From assembly GCA_902773325.1 (NCBI GenBank), contig CACYDW010000134.1:1-32240 (forward strand): a stretch of 32,240 nucleotides of DNA, given 5' to 3'. The stretch comes from an uncultured Ruminococcus sp. GTDB lineage: Bacteria; Bacillota; Clostridia; Oscillospirales; Acutalibacteraceae. The notes under the pieces are model-generated. The model made no database searches. It had not been told where the DNA came from and worked only from the letters and a program-made list of their open reading frames with translations. The stretch's first letter is position 1. Each line of letters opens with the position of its first letter. The translations under genes were made by a program, and so were the position numbers. This document shows positions 15,663 through 24,428 of this stretch, piece after piece.

Positions 15663-17474
15663 ATGTCTGTTGATAAAAGCAAGATCAGAAATTTCAGTAT
15701 TATTGCACATATAGATCACGGTAAATCGACCCTTGCCGACAGGATTCTCGAACAGACCCAGTCGGTCGCTGTGAGAGATATGGAGGATCAGCTCCTCGAT
15801 AACATGGATCTGGAGCGCGAGAGGGGCATTACCATTAAAGCCCATGCCGTTACCCTGCTGTATCAGGCAGATGACGGCGAAGAATATATCTTCAATCTGA
15901 TCGATACCCCCGGTCACGTGGACTTCAACTATGAGGTATCGCGTTCACTGGCGGCTTGTGAGGGTGCAGTTCTGGTGGTAGATGCCTCTCAGGGTATCGA
16001 AGCACAGACCCTTGCCAATACCTACCTTGCACTGGATGCCGGACTGGAAATTGTGCCGGTCATCAATAAAATTGACCTGCCCAGTGCCGACCCTGACAGG
16101 GTGAAAAACGAGATCGAGGATGTGATCGGTCTGCCCGCAGAGGATGCGCCGTGTATCTCTGCCAAGGCGGGAATCAATATTCACGAGGTCATGGAACAGA
16201 TCGTCAGCCTGATTCCCCCGCCGCAGGGCGATGACGGCAAGCCCTTGCAGGCATTGATCTTCGATTCCTACTATGACAGCTATAAGGGCGTTATCATCTA
16301 TGTCAGGATCAAGGAAGGCGAGGTGCATATCGGCGATACCATCAGACTGATGGCAACGGGTTCGGAATTTACCGTTGTGGAGCTGGGTTTCATGCGGGCA
16401 ACGACCCTCGAACCGACACAGGCACTCTATGCCGGAGAAGTCGGCTATATTGCGGCATCGATCAAAACCGTCAGCGATGCGCGCGTGGGCGATACTGTCA
16501 CACTGGCACAGCGTCCCGCCGCTGAACCGCTGCCCGGCTACCGTTCGGTTCAGCCGATGGTATTCTGCGGTATCTATCCTGCGGACGGCGCGAAATATCC
16601 CGACCTGCGTGAAGCACTCGAAAAATTGGAGCTGAACGATGCCGCGCTGTCGTTTGAGCCTGAAACCTCCATTGCTCTCGGATTCGGCTTTCGGTGCGGT
16701 TTTCTGGGACTGCTTCACATGGAGATCATTCAGGAGCGTCTGGAGAGAGAATATAGCCTCGATCTCATTACTACCGCTCCCAGCGTTATCTACCGCATTA
16801 CCAAAACAGACGGTTCGGTGGAGTATATCGACAATCCCACCAACTTTCCCGATACCATGCTGATTGCCAGGGCGGAAGAGCCTGTGACAGATGCACATAT
16901 CTATTCCCCGTCCGAATATGTAGGCAACATTATGGAGCTTTGTCAGGACAGACGCGGCATTTTTAAGGATATGAAATACATCGATTCCGACCGCGTGGAT
17001 ATCCACTATGTACTGCCGCTTGCCGAAATCGTCTATGACTTTTTTGATACGCTGAAATCGCGCACACGCGGCTATGCTTCATTTGACTATGAGGTCGCGG
17101 GATATGAGGAATCCAAGCTTGTCAAGCTGGATATCATGCTCAACGGTGATGTTGTTGATGCGCTGTCGTTCATTATCCATGCGGATAAGGCATACAGCCG
17201 TGCAAGAAAGATGGCGGAGAAGCTCAAGGAGAAGATCCCGCGCCAGCTCTTTGAAGTGCCGATACAGGCTTGTATTGGCGGAAAGATCATAGCCAGAGAA
17301 ACCGTAAAGGCAATGCGCAAGGACGTTCTTGCAAAGTGCTACGGCGGCGATATTACCCGAAAGAAAAAGCTGCTCGAAAAGCAGAAGGAGGGTAAGAAGC
17401 GTATGCGCCAGCTCGGTACGGTAGAAGTACCGCAGGAGGCATTTATGGCGGTTCTCAAGCTTGATACGGATTGA
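15663..17474 (+). CDS. lepA: Elongation factor 4 (LepA)
   Basis: Predicted 603-residue translational GTPase that binds stalled or mistranslocated ribosomes. The G-domain motifs are AHIDHGKST (15-23), the switch region [15 protein letters not shown] and NKID, with SAKAG as the G5 loop. The later domains carry the LepA-typical segments [32 protein letters not shown] and the C-terminal [22 protein letters not shown]. The length is that of the family. The start was set at the second in-frame ATG (Ser-Val-Asp-Lys-Ser), which has GGGTGA five bases upstream; the ATG 18 bases earlier has none. It is the first gene of a likely operon with the DUF3783, GIY-YIG and helicase genes. Confidence 0.98.
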   Translation: MSVDKSKIRNFSIIAHIDHGKSTLADRILEQTQSVAVRDMEDQLLDNMDLERERGITIKAHAVTLLYQADDGEEYIFNLIDTPGHVDFNYEVSRSLAACEGAVLVVDASQGIEAQTLANTYLALDAGLEIVPVINKIDLPSADPDRVKNEIEDVIGLPAEDAPCISAKAGINIHEVMEQIVSLIPPPQGDDGKPLQALIFDSYYDSYKGVIIYVRIKEGEVHIGDTIRLMATGSEFTVVELGFMRATTLEPTQALYAGEVGYIAASIKTVSDARVGDTVTLAQRPAAEPLPGYRSVQPMVFCGIYPADGAKYPDLREALEKLELNDAALSFEPETSIALGFGFRCGFLGLLHMEIIQERLEREYSLDLITTAPSVIYRITKTDGSVEYIDNPTNFPDTMLIARAEEPVTDAHIYSPSEYVGNIMELCQDRRGIFKDMKYIDSDRVDIHYVLPLAEIVYDFFDTLKSRTRGYASFDYEVAGYEESKLVKLDIMLNGDVVDALSFIIHADKAYSRARKMAEKLKEKIPRQLFEVPIQACIGGKIIARETVKAMRKDVLAKCYGGDITRKKKLLEKQKEGKKRMRQLGTVEVPQEAFMAVLKLDTD

Positions 17475-17544
17475 GCCGGATAAAAAAGCATGACATCATT
17501 ATTTACTGATAAAGAAGCGCGGATTCTGCGCTGAGGAAACAGCA

Positions 17545-17913
17545 ATGAAAAAACAGGTTTTATTATATAATTTTGAAGGCGAAAGGCTTTCTGAGGTAAA
17601 GCGTACCCTGCTGCCGCTGAAAACGGCGGTCAGGGTCGTTGAAAAAAGCGATTTCCACCAGACACTCGGTTTTCTGACCGGTACGGAAGGCTTTGAGCGG
17701 AATGAAGCGCCGTGCAATGCGGAATTTGACGAGGAACTGCTGGTGATGAGCGGCTTTGTCAGCGGCGATATTGACGCGCTGATTCGTGCATTCCGGAACA
17801 GCGGTGTGAAAAGGGTGGCACTGAAAGCCATTGTAACACCCACTAACCTGCACTGGAACGGTTCTGAACTGTATCGTGCTGTTAAAGAGGATCACGAGAG
17901 AATGAAGAAATGA
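17545..17913 (+). CDS. DUF3783-family protein
   Basis: Predicted 122-residue cytoplasmic protein matching the pattern of DUF3783: an N-terminal strand KQVLLYNFEGERLSEVKRTLLPL, a centre containing EELLVMSGF followed by DIDALIRAFRNSGV, and a C-terminal region with KAIVTPTNLHWNGSELYRAVKEDHERMK. The function of the family is unknown. The ATG has GAGGA seven bases upstream. The gene's last bases overlap the start of the GIY-YIG gene (ATGA), which suggests coupled translation. Its position after lepA is the only context clue and does not fix a role. Confidence 0.8.
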   Translation: MKKQVLLYNFEGERLSEVKRTLLPLKTAVRVVEKSDFHQTLGFLTGTEGFERNEAPCNAEFDEELLVMSGFVSGDIDALIRAFRNSGVKRVALKAIVTPTNLHWNGSELYRAVKEDHERMKK

Positions 17914-18239
17914 GCATCTACTATACATATATATTGCTTTGTGAGGACGGCTCCTATTATACAGGTATCACGACCGACCTGCGCCGCCGTGAAGCCGAGC
18001 ATCTTGCGGCAGGAAAAAAGAGCGCAGGCTATACACGCTCCCACAGGGCAGTGAGAATGCTCGGCGCATGGCAGAGTGAGAGCCGCTCGGCGGCATCACG
18101 TCTGGAGTATGGCATCAAAAAGCTCACAAAGCCGCAGAAGCAGAGCCTACTGCTCCATAACGACCTGTCGGTCGTGAGCGGCAGACTGAATCCGCAGGAT
18201 TACAGGCGGCTTGAAGGTATGGAATCCTGCGTACCATGA
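17910..18239 (+). CDS. GIY-YIG nuclease-domain protein (UPF0213/YhbQ-like)
   Basis: Predicted 109-residue protein, nearly all one GIY-YIG domain. The name-giving motif appears as YTYILLCEDGSYYTGIT at about residues 5-21 (YIL in place of GIY, YTG in place of YIG), followed by DLRRREAEH with the conserved arginine, and a later YGIKKLTKPQK segment. Small stand-alone proteins of this type occur widely in bacteria and are presumed DNA-acting endonucleases; activity of the family is poorly defined. It overlaps the DUF3783 gene by four bases and is 18 bases upstream of the RecQ-like helicase, so a shared DNA-processing transcript is possible. Confidence 0.88.
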   Translation: MSIYYTYILLCEDGSYYTGITTDLRRREAEHLAAGKKSAGYTRSHRAVRMLGAWQSESRSAASRLEYGIKKLTKPQKQSLLLHNDLSVVSGRLNPQDYRRLEGMESCVP

Positions 18240-18257
18240 CAACAGCGGGTGAAATGA

Positions 18258-19784
18258 ATGGGAGATTATGAAAAGGTTCTGAAAAAATACTACGGCTATG
18301 ATACCTTCCGCGACGGGCAGGAGGATATTATCAGACATATCATGAGCGGCAGGGATGTACTTGCCGTTATGCCTACCGGCTCGGGAAAGTCTGTCTGCTA
18401 TCAGCTTCCCGCCATTATGTCTGACGGTATCACGCTGGCAATTTCTCCGCTGATCTCACTCATGCAGGATCAGGTGCGCTCGCTGATCGCCAACGGTATC
18501 CGCGCGGCATACCTCAACAGTACCCTTACACCGCGCCAGATGGAGTTAGCTATTCAGAATGCCGCAAGGGGTGTATATAAAATTATCTATGTATCTCCCG
18601 AACGCCTTGAAACAGAAAGCTTTGTGGACTTTGCCGTCAACAGCCCCATTTCACTGATCGCCGTAGATGAAGCCCACTGTATCTCTCAGTGGGGACATGA
18701 TTTTCGTCCGAGCTATACGGGAATTGCGGATTTTATTGACAAGCTGCCCTTACGTCCCGTTGTTGCGGCATTTACCGCCACAGCAACCGGTATGGTAAAA
18801 AACGATATTGAGCGCAGTCTGCACCTGCAAGACCCCTACCGCATTACAACGGGCTTCGACAGACACAACCTCTACTTCGGAACATACAGAGCCGTTGATA
18901 AAATGAGCTTTCTGATGGATTATATCGAGCACCATAGCCATGACTCGGGTATCGTCTACTGTAATGCCCGCAAGACCGTAGAAATGGTTGCTGATGAGCT
19001 TCAGCAGGCGGGATTTTCTGCGCTGCCCTATCATGCAGGCATGAGCGACAGTGCACGTGCCGAAAATCAGGACGGTTTCATTTATGACCGCACAAAGATC
19101 ATGGTCGCGACCAGTGCCTTTGGCATGGGTATCGACAAGCCGAATGTGCGGTATGTGATACATTACAATATGCCGCCCAATATGGAGGAATACTATCAGC
19201 AGGCGGGCAGAGCCGGCAGAGATGGCTTGCAGTCGGAGTGTCTGCTGCTCTACAGTGGCAGAGATGTGAAGATCAATGAGTATCTCATCAGGAATAACCG
19301 CGATAATTCCTCCCTTGAGGGAAAGGAACTTGAAGCTCACATTGCTAATCAGCTCGAAAAGCTGAAGCTGATGACGTTTTATTCTACCGGTACGAAGGAA
19401 TGCCTGCGAAAGCGGATCCTGGGATATTTCGGTGAGAGCTTCCGTCCACCCTGCGGCAATTGCAGTGTTTGCAGCGGTGAGGAGGATTTCAGGCGGTATG
19501 ATCAGCCGGCGACATCCGTTGGCTCTGCAAACAACAGGGTTCTGCTGATCGATGAAGCGCTGCTTGCCCGTCTGGAAAAATGCCGTGCGATCTTTGCCCG
19601 CAACAAGGGTGTGCCGGTTTATGCGATCGTAGGCGACACCACGCTCAGAGAGCTTGCCGCAAAAAAGCCCCGCAGTTTTCCGGAGCTGTCACAGATCAGC
19701 GGTATGAGCGATGAGAAGCAGTCACGCTATGGCAAAGCACTGCTTGATGTAATCAACGAATATGAAAATGACGCGGAGTTTTAA
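18258..19784 (+). CDS. recQ: RecQ-family ATP-dependent DNA helicase, short form
   Basis: Predicted 508-residue superfamily 2 helicase, presumed 3'-5' DNA unwinding in repair. The order is: motif 0 YGYDTFRDGQ, Walker A MPTGSGKS (near 37-45), DEAH box with the RecQ-specific loop DEAHCISQWGHDFRP (from 137), FTATAT, GIVYCNARKT, and motif VI YYQQAGRAGRDG. A zinc-binding segment (CLRKRILGYF ... CGNCSVC, about 380-402) is followed directly, about 20 residues later, by an HRDC-like domain (about 425-505). The winged-helix part of the RQC region found in E. coli RecQ (about 610 residues) appears to be absent. GGGTGA lies upstream of the ATG. Last gene of the lepA operon. Confidence 0.93.
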   Translation: MGDYEKVLKKYYGYDTFRDGQEDIIRHIMSGRDVLAVMPTGSGKSVCYQLPAIMSDGITLAISPLISLMQDQVRSLIANGIRAAYLNSTLTPRQMELAIQNAARGVYKIIYVSPERLETESFVDFAVNSPISLIAVDEAHCISQWGHDFRPSYTGIADFIDKLPLRPVVAAFTATATGMVKNDIERSLHLQDPYRITTGFDRHNLYFGTYRAVDKMSFLMDYIEHHSHDSGIVYCNARKTVEMVADELQQAGFSALPYHAGMSDSARAENQDGFIYDRTKIMVATSAFGMGIDKPNVRYVIHYNMPPNMEEYYQQAGRAGRDGLQSECLLLYSGRDVKINEYLIRNNRDNSSLEGKELEAHIANQLEKLKLMTFYSTGTKECLRKRILGYFGESFRPPCGNCSVCSGEEDFRRYDQPATSVGSANNRVLLIDEALLARLEKCRAIFARNKGVPVYAIVGDTTLRELAAKKPRSFPELSQISGMSDEKQSRYGKALLDVINEYENDAEF

Positions 19785-19801
19785 CCGCTGGTATAATCAT
19801 A

Positions 19802-19926
19802 TATAAATATACAATTTGTATATTTATAAACGGAATATTTACTATATGTATATAAAATGTATAAATATATGACGAATACAAAGTGTTACATATTGTATAA
19901 CTCTTAAAAAATATACTATCCGTATA
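19802..19926. promoter_or_regulatory. Cluster of three palindromic operator-like sites upstream of the 103-residue gene
   Basis: A perfect 13-bp inverted repeat around a single base spans 19802-19828, with core TATACAATTTGTATA at 19808-19822. Two further 15-base sites match this core: 19885-19899 (11 of 15) and 19912-19926 (TATACTATCCGTATA, 12 of 15). The last ends three bases before the GAGGT ribosome binding site of the next gene. The pattern TATAC-N5-GTATA is what a dimeric repressor would bind. The whole 19785-19940 region is very AT-rich and has no gene. Confidence 0.6.
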
Positions 19927-19940
19927 TAGAGGTAAAATGA

Positions 19941-20252
19941 ATGACACGAGAAACAGCTAAACGCAAAATCAAAGGTTTTCCCCTGGCACTGCAAGCCGCT
20001 GCTAAAGAGGATATCGACAACCGCGCCTATATAACGACCGAGCTTGTTCCCGTTTTTGAATTGGAAAGCGGATATTATCAGATGACGGTGAACTATAAGA
20101 TACGGCTTGCAGACGGTTATATTTATGGCAAGGCGGCAAGTCTTGATGACTTTATAAAGATGCACGAATCCGCTGATCGCGGAGAGGTGTTCTATATTAT
20201 GTATCTTGAGAAATCGCGTATCATTATTGAGATAGAAGAAAAGGCAGATTGA
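19941..20252 (+). CDS. Unknown 103-residue protein between two operator clusters
   Basis: Predicted soluble 103-residue protein. It has a basic N-terminus (MTRETAKRKIKGFPLALQAA), a middle that alternates like beta-strands (VPVFELESGYYQMTVNYKIRLADGYIYGKA) and an acidic end (RIIIEIEEKAD). There is no membrane helix, no clear helix-turn-helix and no catalytic motif that I recognise. GAGGT seven bases before the ATG supports translation. AT-rich DNA with related palindromes lies on both sides, and an ABC transporter gene follows 145 bases later. It could be a small regulator, an accessory protein or a cargo-linked factor; none of these is shown by the sequence. Confidence 0.65.
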   Translation: MTRETAKRKIKGFPLALQAAAKEDIDNRAYITTELVPVFELESGYYQMTVNYKIRLADGYIYGKAASLDDFIKMHESADRGEVFYIMYLEKSRIIIEIEEKAD

Positions 20253-20269
20253 CAGCACAAACTCCGGAT

Positions 20270-20359
20270 TATACGAATTGTATATTATACAAACTGTAAA
20301 ATTCTTTACTGCAATAAACTGATTGTATAATAAATATAGACTTTTACAATTCGTATAAT
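20270..20359 (+). promoter_or_regulatory. Second operator cluster and promoter region of the ABC transporter genes
   Basis: Three 15-base sites related to TATACAATTTGTATA occur: 20270-20284 (TATACGAATTGTATA, 13 of 15), 20286-20300 (12 of 15) and 20343-20357 (13 of 15). Two TATAAT boxes are present, at 20326-20331 and 20354-20359; the second overlaps the third site, so a bound repressor would cover the -10. Neither has a consensus -35, the region upstream of the first offering only a TTTACT-like element at short spacing. Confidence 0.55.
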
Positions 20360-20397
20360 ATTTCTGCCGACAATCCTAAAGACAAGGAGGAAACAAC

Positions 20398-21291
20398 ATG
20401 GAATATGTGCTTGAAACACAGGAACTCACCAAGATTTATGACGGTATGCCGGTTGTGGACAGCGTTACCCTCAGAATCGGTCAGGGAGATATTTACGGTT
20501 TTGTCGGCAAAAACGGCGCAGGCAAAACGACCTTTATCAGAACGGTACTCGGATTGACAAAGCCGTCCGGCGGCAGCTTTTCGTTCTTTGACGGTATGGA
20601 GCTGCAGCAGGCAGGGAAAAAAATCGGCAGTCTGATCGAAAGCCCTGCTCTCTACCGCAATATGACGGCACGGCAGAATCTTGAGTTATACTGTACCGCT
20701 CTCGGTGTTGACAAAAAATATGTAGATGAGATTCTGGATATCATCAAGCTCAAGGATACGGGGAAGAAAAAGGCAAAGGATTTTTCCCTCGGTATGAAGC
20801 AGCGGCTCGGTATCGGCATGGCACTGATAGGTGATCCGGAACTGCTGATCCTCGACGAACCGATCAACGGACTTGACCCGATGGGTATCGTTGAAATCCG
20901 TGAGCTGATCTTAGAAATGAAAAACAGGGGCAAGACCGTCTTTATTTCCAGTCATTTTTTGGGAGAGCTGGAGAAAATCGCTACCCGCTACGGTATTATT
21001 GCTTCTGGCAGACTGGTAGAGGAGATATCTGCCGGGGAGTTGAAAAAAATCTGTACGGCAAGAACGATTATCCGTACAGACGATCCTCAAAAGGCTAAAA
21101 GGGTGATCGAAGCCCATCTCAAAACCGATGCGGTGGAGGAGGGCAAGGATTCCGTTACGATCAATATGCCGCTTGAGGATATCGGAGAGCTTACCAACAA
21201 GCTTTTTACCGAAGGAATTACCGTTAAGGGTATCTCTAATGACGACAACAGCGCTGAGGAATATTTCATCAAACGAATGGAGGGGAAATAA
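20398..21291 (+). CDS. ABC transporter ATP-binding protein (BcrA/lantibiotic-resistance type)
   Basis: Predicted 297-residue ATPase. Walker A is GKNGAGKTT (about 37-45), the signature FSLGMKQRLGIGMAL, Walker B LLILDEP followed by the D-loop GLDP, and the switch histidine in ISSHFLGELE. A C-terminal extension of about 80 residues follows, as in bacitracin- and lantibiotic-resistance ATPases (BcrA-like). AGGAGG lies seven bases before the ATG. The permease gene starts three bases after its stop. Together with the regulator and kinase genes downstream this resembles peptide-antibiotic sensing and detoxification modules of Firmicutes, although the substrate is not visible. Confidence 0.93.
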   Translation: MEYVLETQELTKIYDGMPVVDSVTLRIGQGDIYGFVGKNGAGKTTFIRTVLGLTKPSGGSFSFFDGMELQQAGKKIGSLIESPALYRNMTARQNLELYCTALGVDKKYVDEILDIIKLKDTGKKKAKDFSLGMKQRLGIGMALIGDPELLILDEPINGLDPMGIVEIRELILEMKNRGKTVFISSHFLGELEKIATRYGIIASGRLVEEISAGELKKICTARTIIRTDDPQKAKRVIEAHLKTDAVEEGKDSVTINMPLEDIGELTNKLFTEGITVKGISNDDNSAEEYFIKRMEGK

Positions 21292-21293
21292 GC

Positions 21294-22115
21294 ATGGGCG
21301 GATTGTTGAAAGCAAACCTGATTCAGATGAAAAGAAGCCGCGCCTTTATTGTATGTGTGATAATTTCCCTGTGCTTCGGTATTTTCATGGCACTGCTTTA
21401 CAGCTACGCATGGCAAAACAATGAGGTTACGATCCAGACAGTGACCACACTGGTTACACAGTACGGAATGGATACCGACATTGTTGATGAGGCATTCGGT
21501 ATGCTGCCGAAGAATAATCTTTGGGCATACATCAATATACTGCTCAGTGACGGCAGTATCATTTATATAGCGGCGGTTGTTGTCAGCTCGCTTGCCGCAG
21601 CGGAATATACTTCCGGAACACTCAAAAATCTGATTGCAAGAGGCTATTCACGGCTTGGGATTTTCAGTGCCAAGCTGATCTCCCTGCTGATCGCTTCTTA
21701 TATCATTGCGTTTGCCTATGTGGCGGGCGGCAGTGTTGTAGGACTGATTCTCTACGGCTCGACTACCACGATAGATACCGATAAAATGCTGACGGCTCTT
21801 ATGGCTTATATATGTCTGTTTGCGGCACTGGGGGCAATGTACTTTATGATCGCCACGATATGCCGGCGCTCAGGCGCATCTATTGCGGTGTCGATCGTTG
21901 TTCCGCTGTTTATAGCGTCGGTTTTCAGTATTATGGCAATGGCATGGAAGGACATAACGGATATTTCTCAATACTGGATCATCAATCAGATCGTAGCGGC
22001 GCAGAACTATGTGCTGGAAGGGTCTGCATGGATACCGTTTGTGTGTGCATTGGGCTATTTTGGATTGAGCTGTATGGTTGGCTATGCCGTATTCAGCAGA
22101 CAGGATATCAGATAA
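21294..22115 (+). CDS. ABC-2-type permease (partner of the preceding ATPase)
   Basis: Predicted 273-residue membrane protein with six hydrophobic segments: about 18-38, 85-108, 135-160, 170-190, 200-222 and 245-265. A large loop after the first segment, about 45 residues, is probably outside the cell. SSLAAAEYTSGTLKNLIARGYSR is typical of ABC-2 permeases of the lantibiotic/bacitracin export group (the ABC2_membrane_4 style). Its ribosome binding site, GGAGGGG, lies in the end of the ATPase gene. The two presumably form a two-component exporter dimer of dimers. Confidence 0.88.
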   Translation: MGGLLKANLIQMKRSRAFIVCVIISLCFGIFMALLYSYAWQNNEVTIQTVTTLVTQYGMDTDIVDEAFGMLPKNNLWAYINILLSDGSIIYIAAVVVSSLAAAEYTSGTLKNLIARGYSRLGIFSAKLISLLIASYIIAFAYVAGGSVVGLILYGSTTTIDTDKMLTALMAYICLFAALGAMYFMIATICRRSGASIAVSIVVPLFIASVFSIMAMAWKDITDISQYWIINQIVAAQNYVLEGSAWIPFVCALGYFGLSCMVGYAVFSRQDIR

Positions 22116-22175
22116 ATACAGCCTGCGTCTTTACGGCACAGGAGATCTTACTAATTATGAAAGGCGTTGACGGAA

Positions 22176-22883
22176 ATGAGTATGGGGAAAATACTGGTAG
22201 TAGATGATGATATCAATATCTGTGAGCTGCTCAGGCTCTATATTGAAAAGGAAGGTTACGAAGTAGTGATCGCTAATGATGGCGGTCAGGCGGTCACCAA
22301 GTTCAAGACAGAGCATCCCGATCTGGTTATGCTCGATATCATGCTGCCCGTACTGGACGGCTGGCAGGTGTGCAGAGAGATACGAAAGACATCGCAGTGT
22401 CCTATTATCATGCTTACTGCCAAGGGCGAGGTCTTTGATAAGGTGCTGGGGCTTGAACTGGGCGCAGACGACTATGTGGTCAAGCCGTTTGAAACAAAAG
22501 AAATTGTGGCAAGAATCAAGGCAGTCATGAGGAGAGTAAAGGGTGTTAATGCCGTGAGCGATACGGTCAGACAGACCGAGCGCAAGGAGGTACAGTATGA
22601 TAAGCTGATCATCAATCTTACCAACTATGAGCTGATCGTTGATGGTGCGCGTATTGATGCGCCGCCCAAGGAGATGGAGCTGCTTTATCAGCTTGCCAGC
22701 AACCCCAACAGGGTTTTCAAGCGTGACCAGCTTCTTGACATTGTCTGGGGACTCGACTGTTATGTGGATTCCAGAACCGTTGATGTGCATATCAAGCGAA
22801 TCAGAGAGAAATTAGAGGGTGTTTCGGATAAATGGGAGTTAAAGACCGTTTGGGGAGTAGGTTATAAGTTTGAAACTAAGTAA
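22176..22883 (+). CDS. OmpR/PhoB-family response regulator
   Basis: Predicted 235-residue two-component regulator. The receiver domain (about 4-118) has the acidic pocket VDDD, the phospho-acceptor Asp54 in LVMLDIMLPV, the conserved Thr in MLTAKG and Lys in YVVKPFE. The winged-helix DNA-binding domain (about 135-235) ends WGVGYKFE, as in PhoB-type proteins. The start was placed at the ATG encoding Met-Ser-Met-Gly-Lys; an ATG two codons later is possible, and a TTG three codons before lacks support. The kinase gene overlaps its end by 14 bases. Likely targets include the neighbouring ABC and HtrA genes, by inference only. Confidence 0.95.
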   Translation: MSMGKILVVDDDINICELLRLYIEKEGYEVVIANDGGQAVTKFKTEHPDLVMLDIMLPVLDGWQVCREIRKTSQCPIIMLTAKGEVFDKVLGLELGADDYVVKPFETKEIVARIKAVMRRVKGVNAVSDTVRQTERKEVQYDKLIINLTNYELIVDGARIDAPPKEMELLYQLASNPNRVFKRDQLLDIVWGLDCYVDSRTVDVHIKRIREKLEGVSDKWELKTVWGVGYKFETK

Positions 22884-24384
22884 AAAATTCTTTCATCTGA
22901 GAACGTCCCTGTTCCGGAAGTATATGAATGTAAGTATCCTGATCGTCTTTCTGAGCTTTCTGCTGTTGGGAACGATTCTGACGTTTACCTTCACGAATTA
23001 CTGGTCGGAGCAAAAGCGTACACAGCTTGACGCACGTGCAGCCAATATATCCACGTTTATCAGGCAGAATTCCGCAGTGAATCCGGGTGTAAGCGGTGGC
23101 AGTGACTCGATCTATATCAATCAGTCCGATAAGATAAGGGAATTTCTGGAGCTTTATGTCAGAGATGCAGAGGTAGATATTATTGTTACAGATACCAACG
23201 CACATTCCGTTCTGGTTGTCACCAGAGATGAAAACATGACGTCTTATCTTACCGTTCCTCCCGAAGCGGTCAATCATACTATACGTTCCGGTTCTTATTT
23301 CGGGTTTGAAACGCTCGGCAGGGTTTATGAAACAGAGCATTATGTCTGTGCCCGACCGATCTATTATAATAACGGCGGGGGTATAATGGGCATTGTGTTT
23401 GTAGCGTCCGGCAGTGATGATATAGAATCGTTTACCAGTATGGTGATGAGAATCTTCCTGCTGTCGGCAGTTGCGGCTTTGTCTGTATCCGTGCTGGGAA
23501 TCGGAATTTTTTCCTATAACATGGTAAAACCGCTGCGGCAGATGGCAGAGGCGGCTACCAGATTCGGTAAGGGTGATTTCAGTATCAGAGTAACGGATAC
23601 CGGCGGCGATGAGATCGGTCAGCTTGCCGTTGCCTTCAATAATATGGCGGAATCGCTGGCTTCTTCGGAAAGCATACGCAGAAGCTTTGTTGCGAATGTT
23701 TCTCACGAGCTGAAAACCCCCATGACAACCATAGCGGGCTTTATTGACGGTATTCTGGACGGTACGATCCCGCCGGAGCGTCAGGGCTATTATTTGCATA
23801 TTGTGAGCGATGAGGTCAAGCGGCTGTCGCGGCTTGTACATTCGATGCTGGATCTGTCACGGTTGGACAGCGGCGAACTGAAGCTGAACTACCAGACATT
23901 CGATATGCTCGATACCCTTGTGACGATCATCATTACCTTCGAGCAACAGATCGAACAAAAGCATATTGACATCAGAGGACTGGATCTTATCAGCTCCAAG
24001 CTGGTGTATGGTGATAAGGATCTTTTGTATCAGGTCATCTATAATCTGATAGAGAATGCCGTTAAGTTTACAAACGAAAACGGCTATATCGAGTTCAATA
24101 TCACCGAAAGCCTTGAGCGCTTTGATTTTACGATCAAAAACAGCGGTACAGGCATTAAAAGCGGAGAGATCGGCATGGTATTCGACCGGTTCTATAAAAC
24201 TGATAAATCCCGCAGTCAGGATAAAAAGGGTCTGGGTCTGGGCTTGTATCTGGTAAGGAGTATTATCCGGCTGCACGGCGGTGACATTACCGCAGAAAGT
24301 GTTTACGGAGAATACTGTGAATTCAATTTTTATATACCCAAGCGCCAGATCAATAAAAAACAAGAAAAAAAGGCGCTGCCGTGA
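22870..24384 (+). CDS. Membrane sensor histidine kinase
   Basis: Predicted 504-residue kinase, partner of the response regulator. A transmembrane helix at about 20-42 precedes an extracytoplasmic sensor region of about 150 residues and a second helix at about 195-217. A HAMP linker follows (KPLRQMAEAATRFGKGDFSIRV), then the phospho-accepting His279 in SHELKTPMT. The catalytic domain has the N-box LIENAVKF, the F-box region MVFDRFYKTDKSRS and the G-box GLGLGLYLVRS. The start is a TTG within the end of the regulator gene; an ATG 18 codons later would also leave the first helix intact. Organised as in cell-envelope stress systems that sit beside an HtrA protease, here the next gene. Confidence 0.94.
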   Translation: MKLSKKFFHLRTSLFRKYMNVSILIVFLSFLLLGTILTFTFTNYWSEQKRTQLDARAANISTFIRQNSAVNPGVSGGSDSIYINQSDKIREFLELYVRDAEVDIIVTDTNAHSVLVVTRDENMTSYLTVPPEAVNHTIRSGSYFGFETLGRVYETEHYVCARPIYYNNGGGIMGIVFVASGSDDIESFTSMVMRIFLLSAVAALSVSVLGIGIFSYNMVKPLRQMAEAATRFGKGDFSIRVTDTGGDEIGQLAVAFNNMAESLASSESIRRSFVANVSHELKTPMTTIAGFIDGILDGTIPPERQGYYLHIVSDEVKRLSRLVHSMLDLSRLDSGELKLNYQTFDMLDTLVTIIITFEQQIEQKHIDIRGLDLISSKLVYGDKDLLYQVIYNLIENAVKFTNENGYIEFNITESLERFDFTIKNSGTGIKSGEIGMVFDRFYKTDKSRSQDKKGLGLGLYLVRSIIRLHGGDITAESVYGEYCEFNFYIPKRQINKKQEKKALP

Positions 24385-24428
24385 CGGTGATCCATAACGT
24401 CAGACGATAAGGAACAGGAGTGAATAAT

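Noticed and set aside
15945-17006. 353-codon frame opposite lepA
   Set aside because: It is fully antisense to a strongly conserved translation factor; its composition is rich in Cys, His and Asp-Ile runs typical of a shadow frame.
17516-17532. AGCGC/GCGCT hairpin before the DUF3783 gene
   Set aside because: A 5-bp stem without a U-tract is too weak to call a terminator, and it lies next to a ribosome binding site inside an apparent operon.
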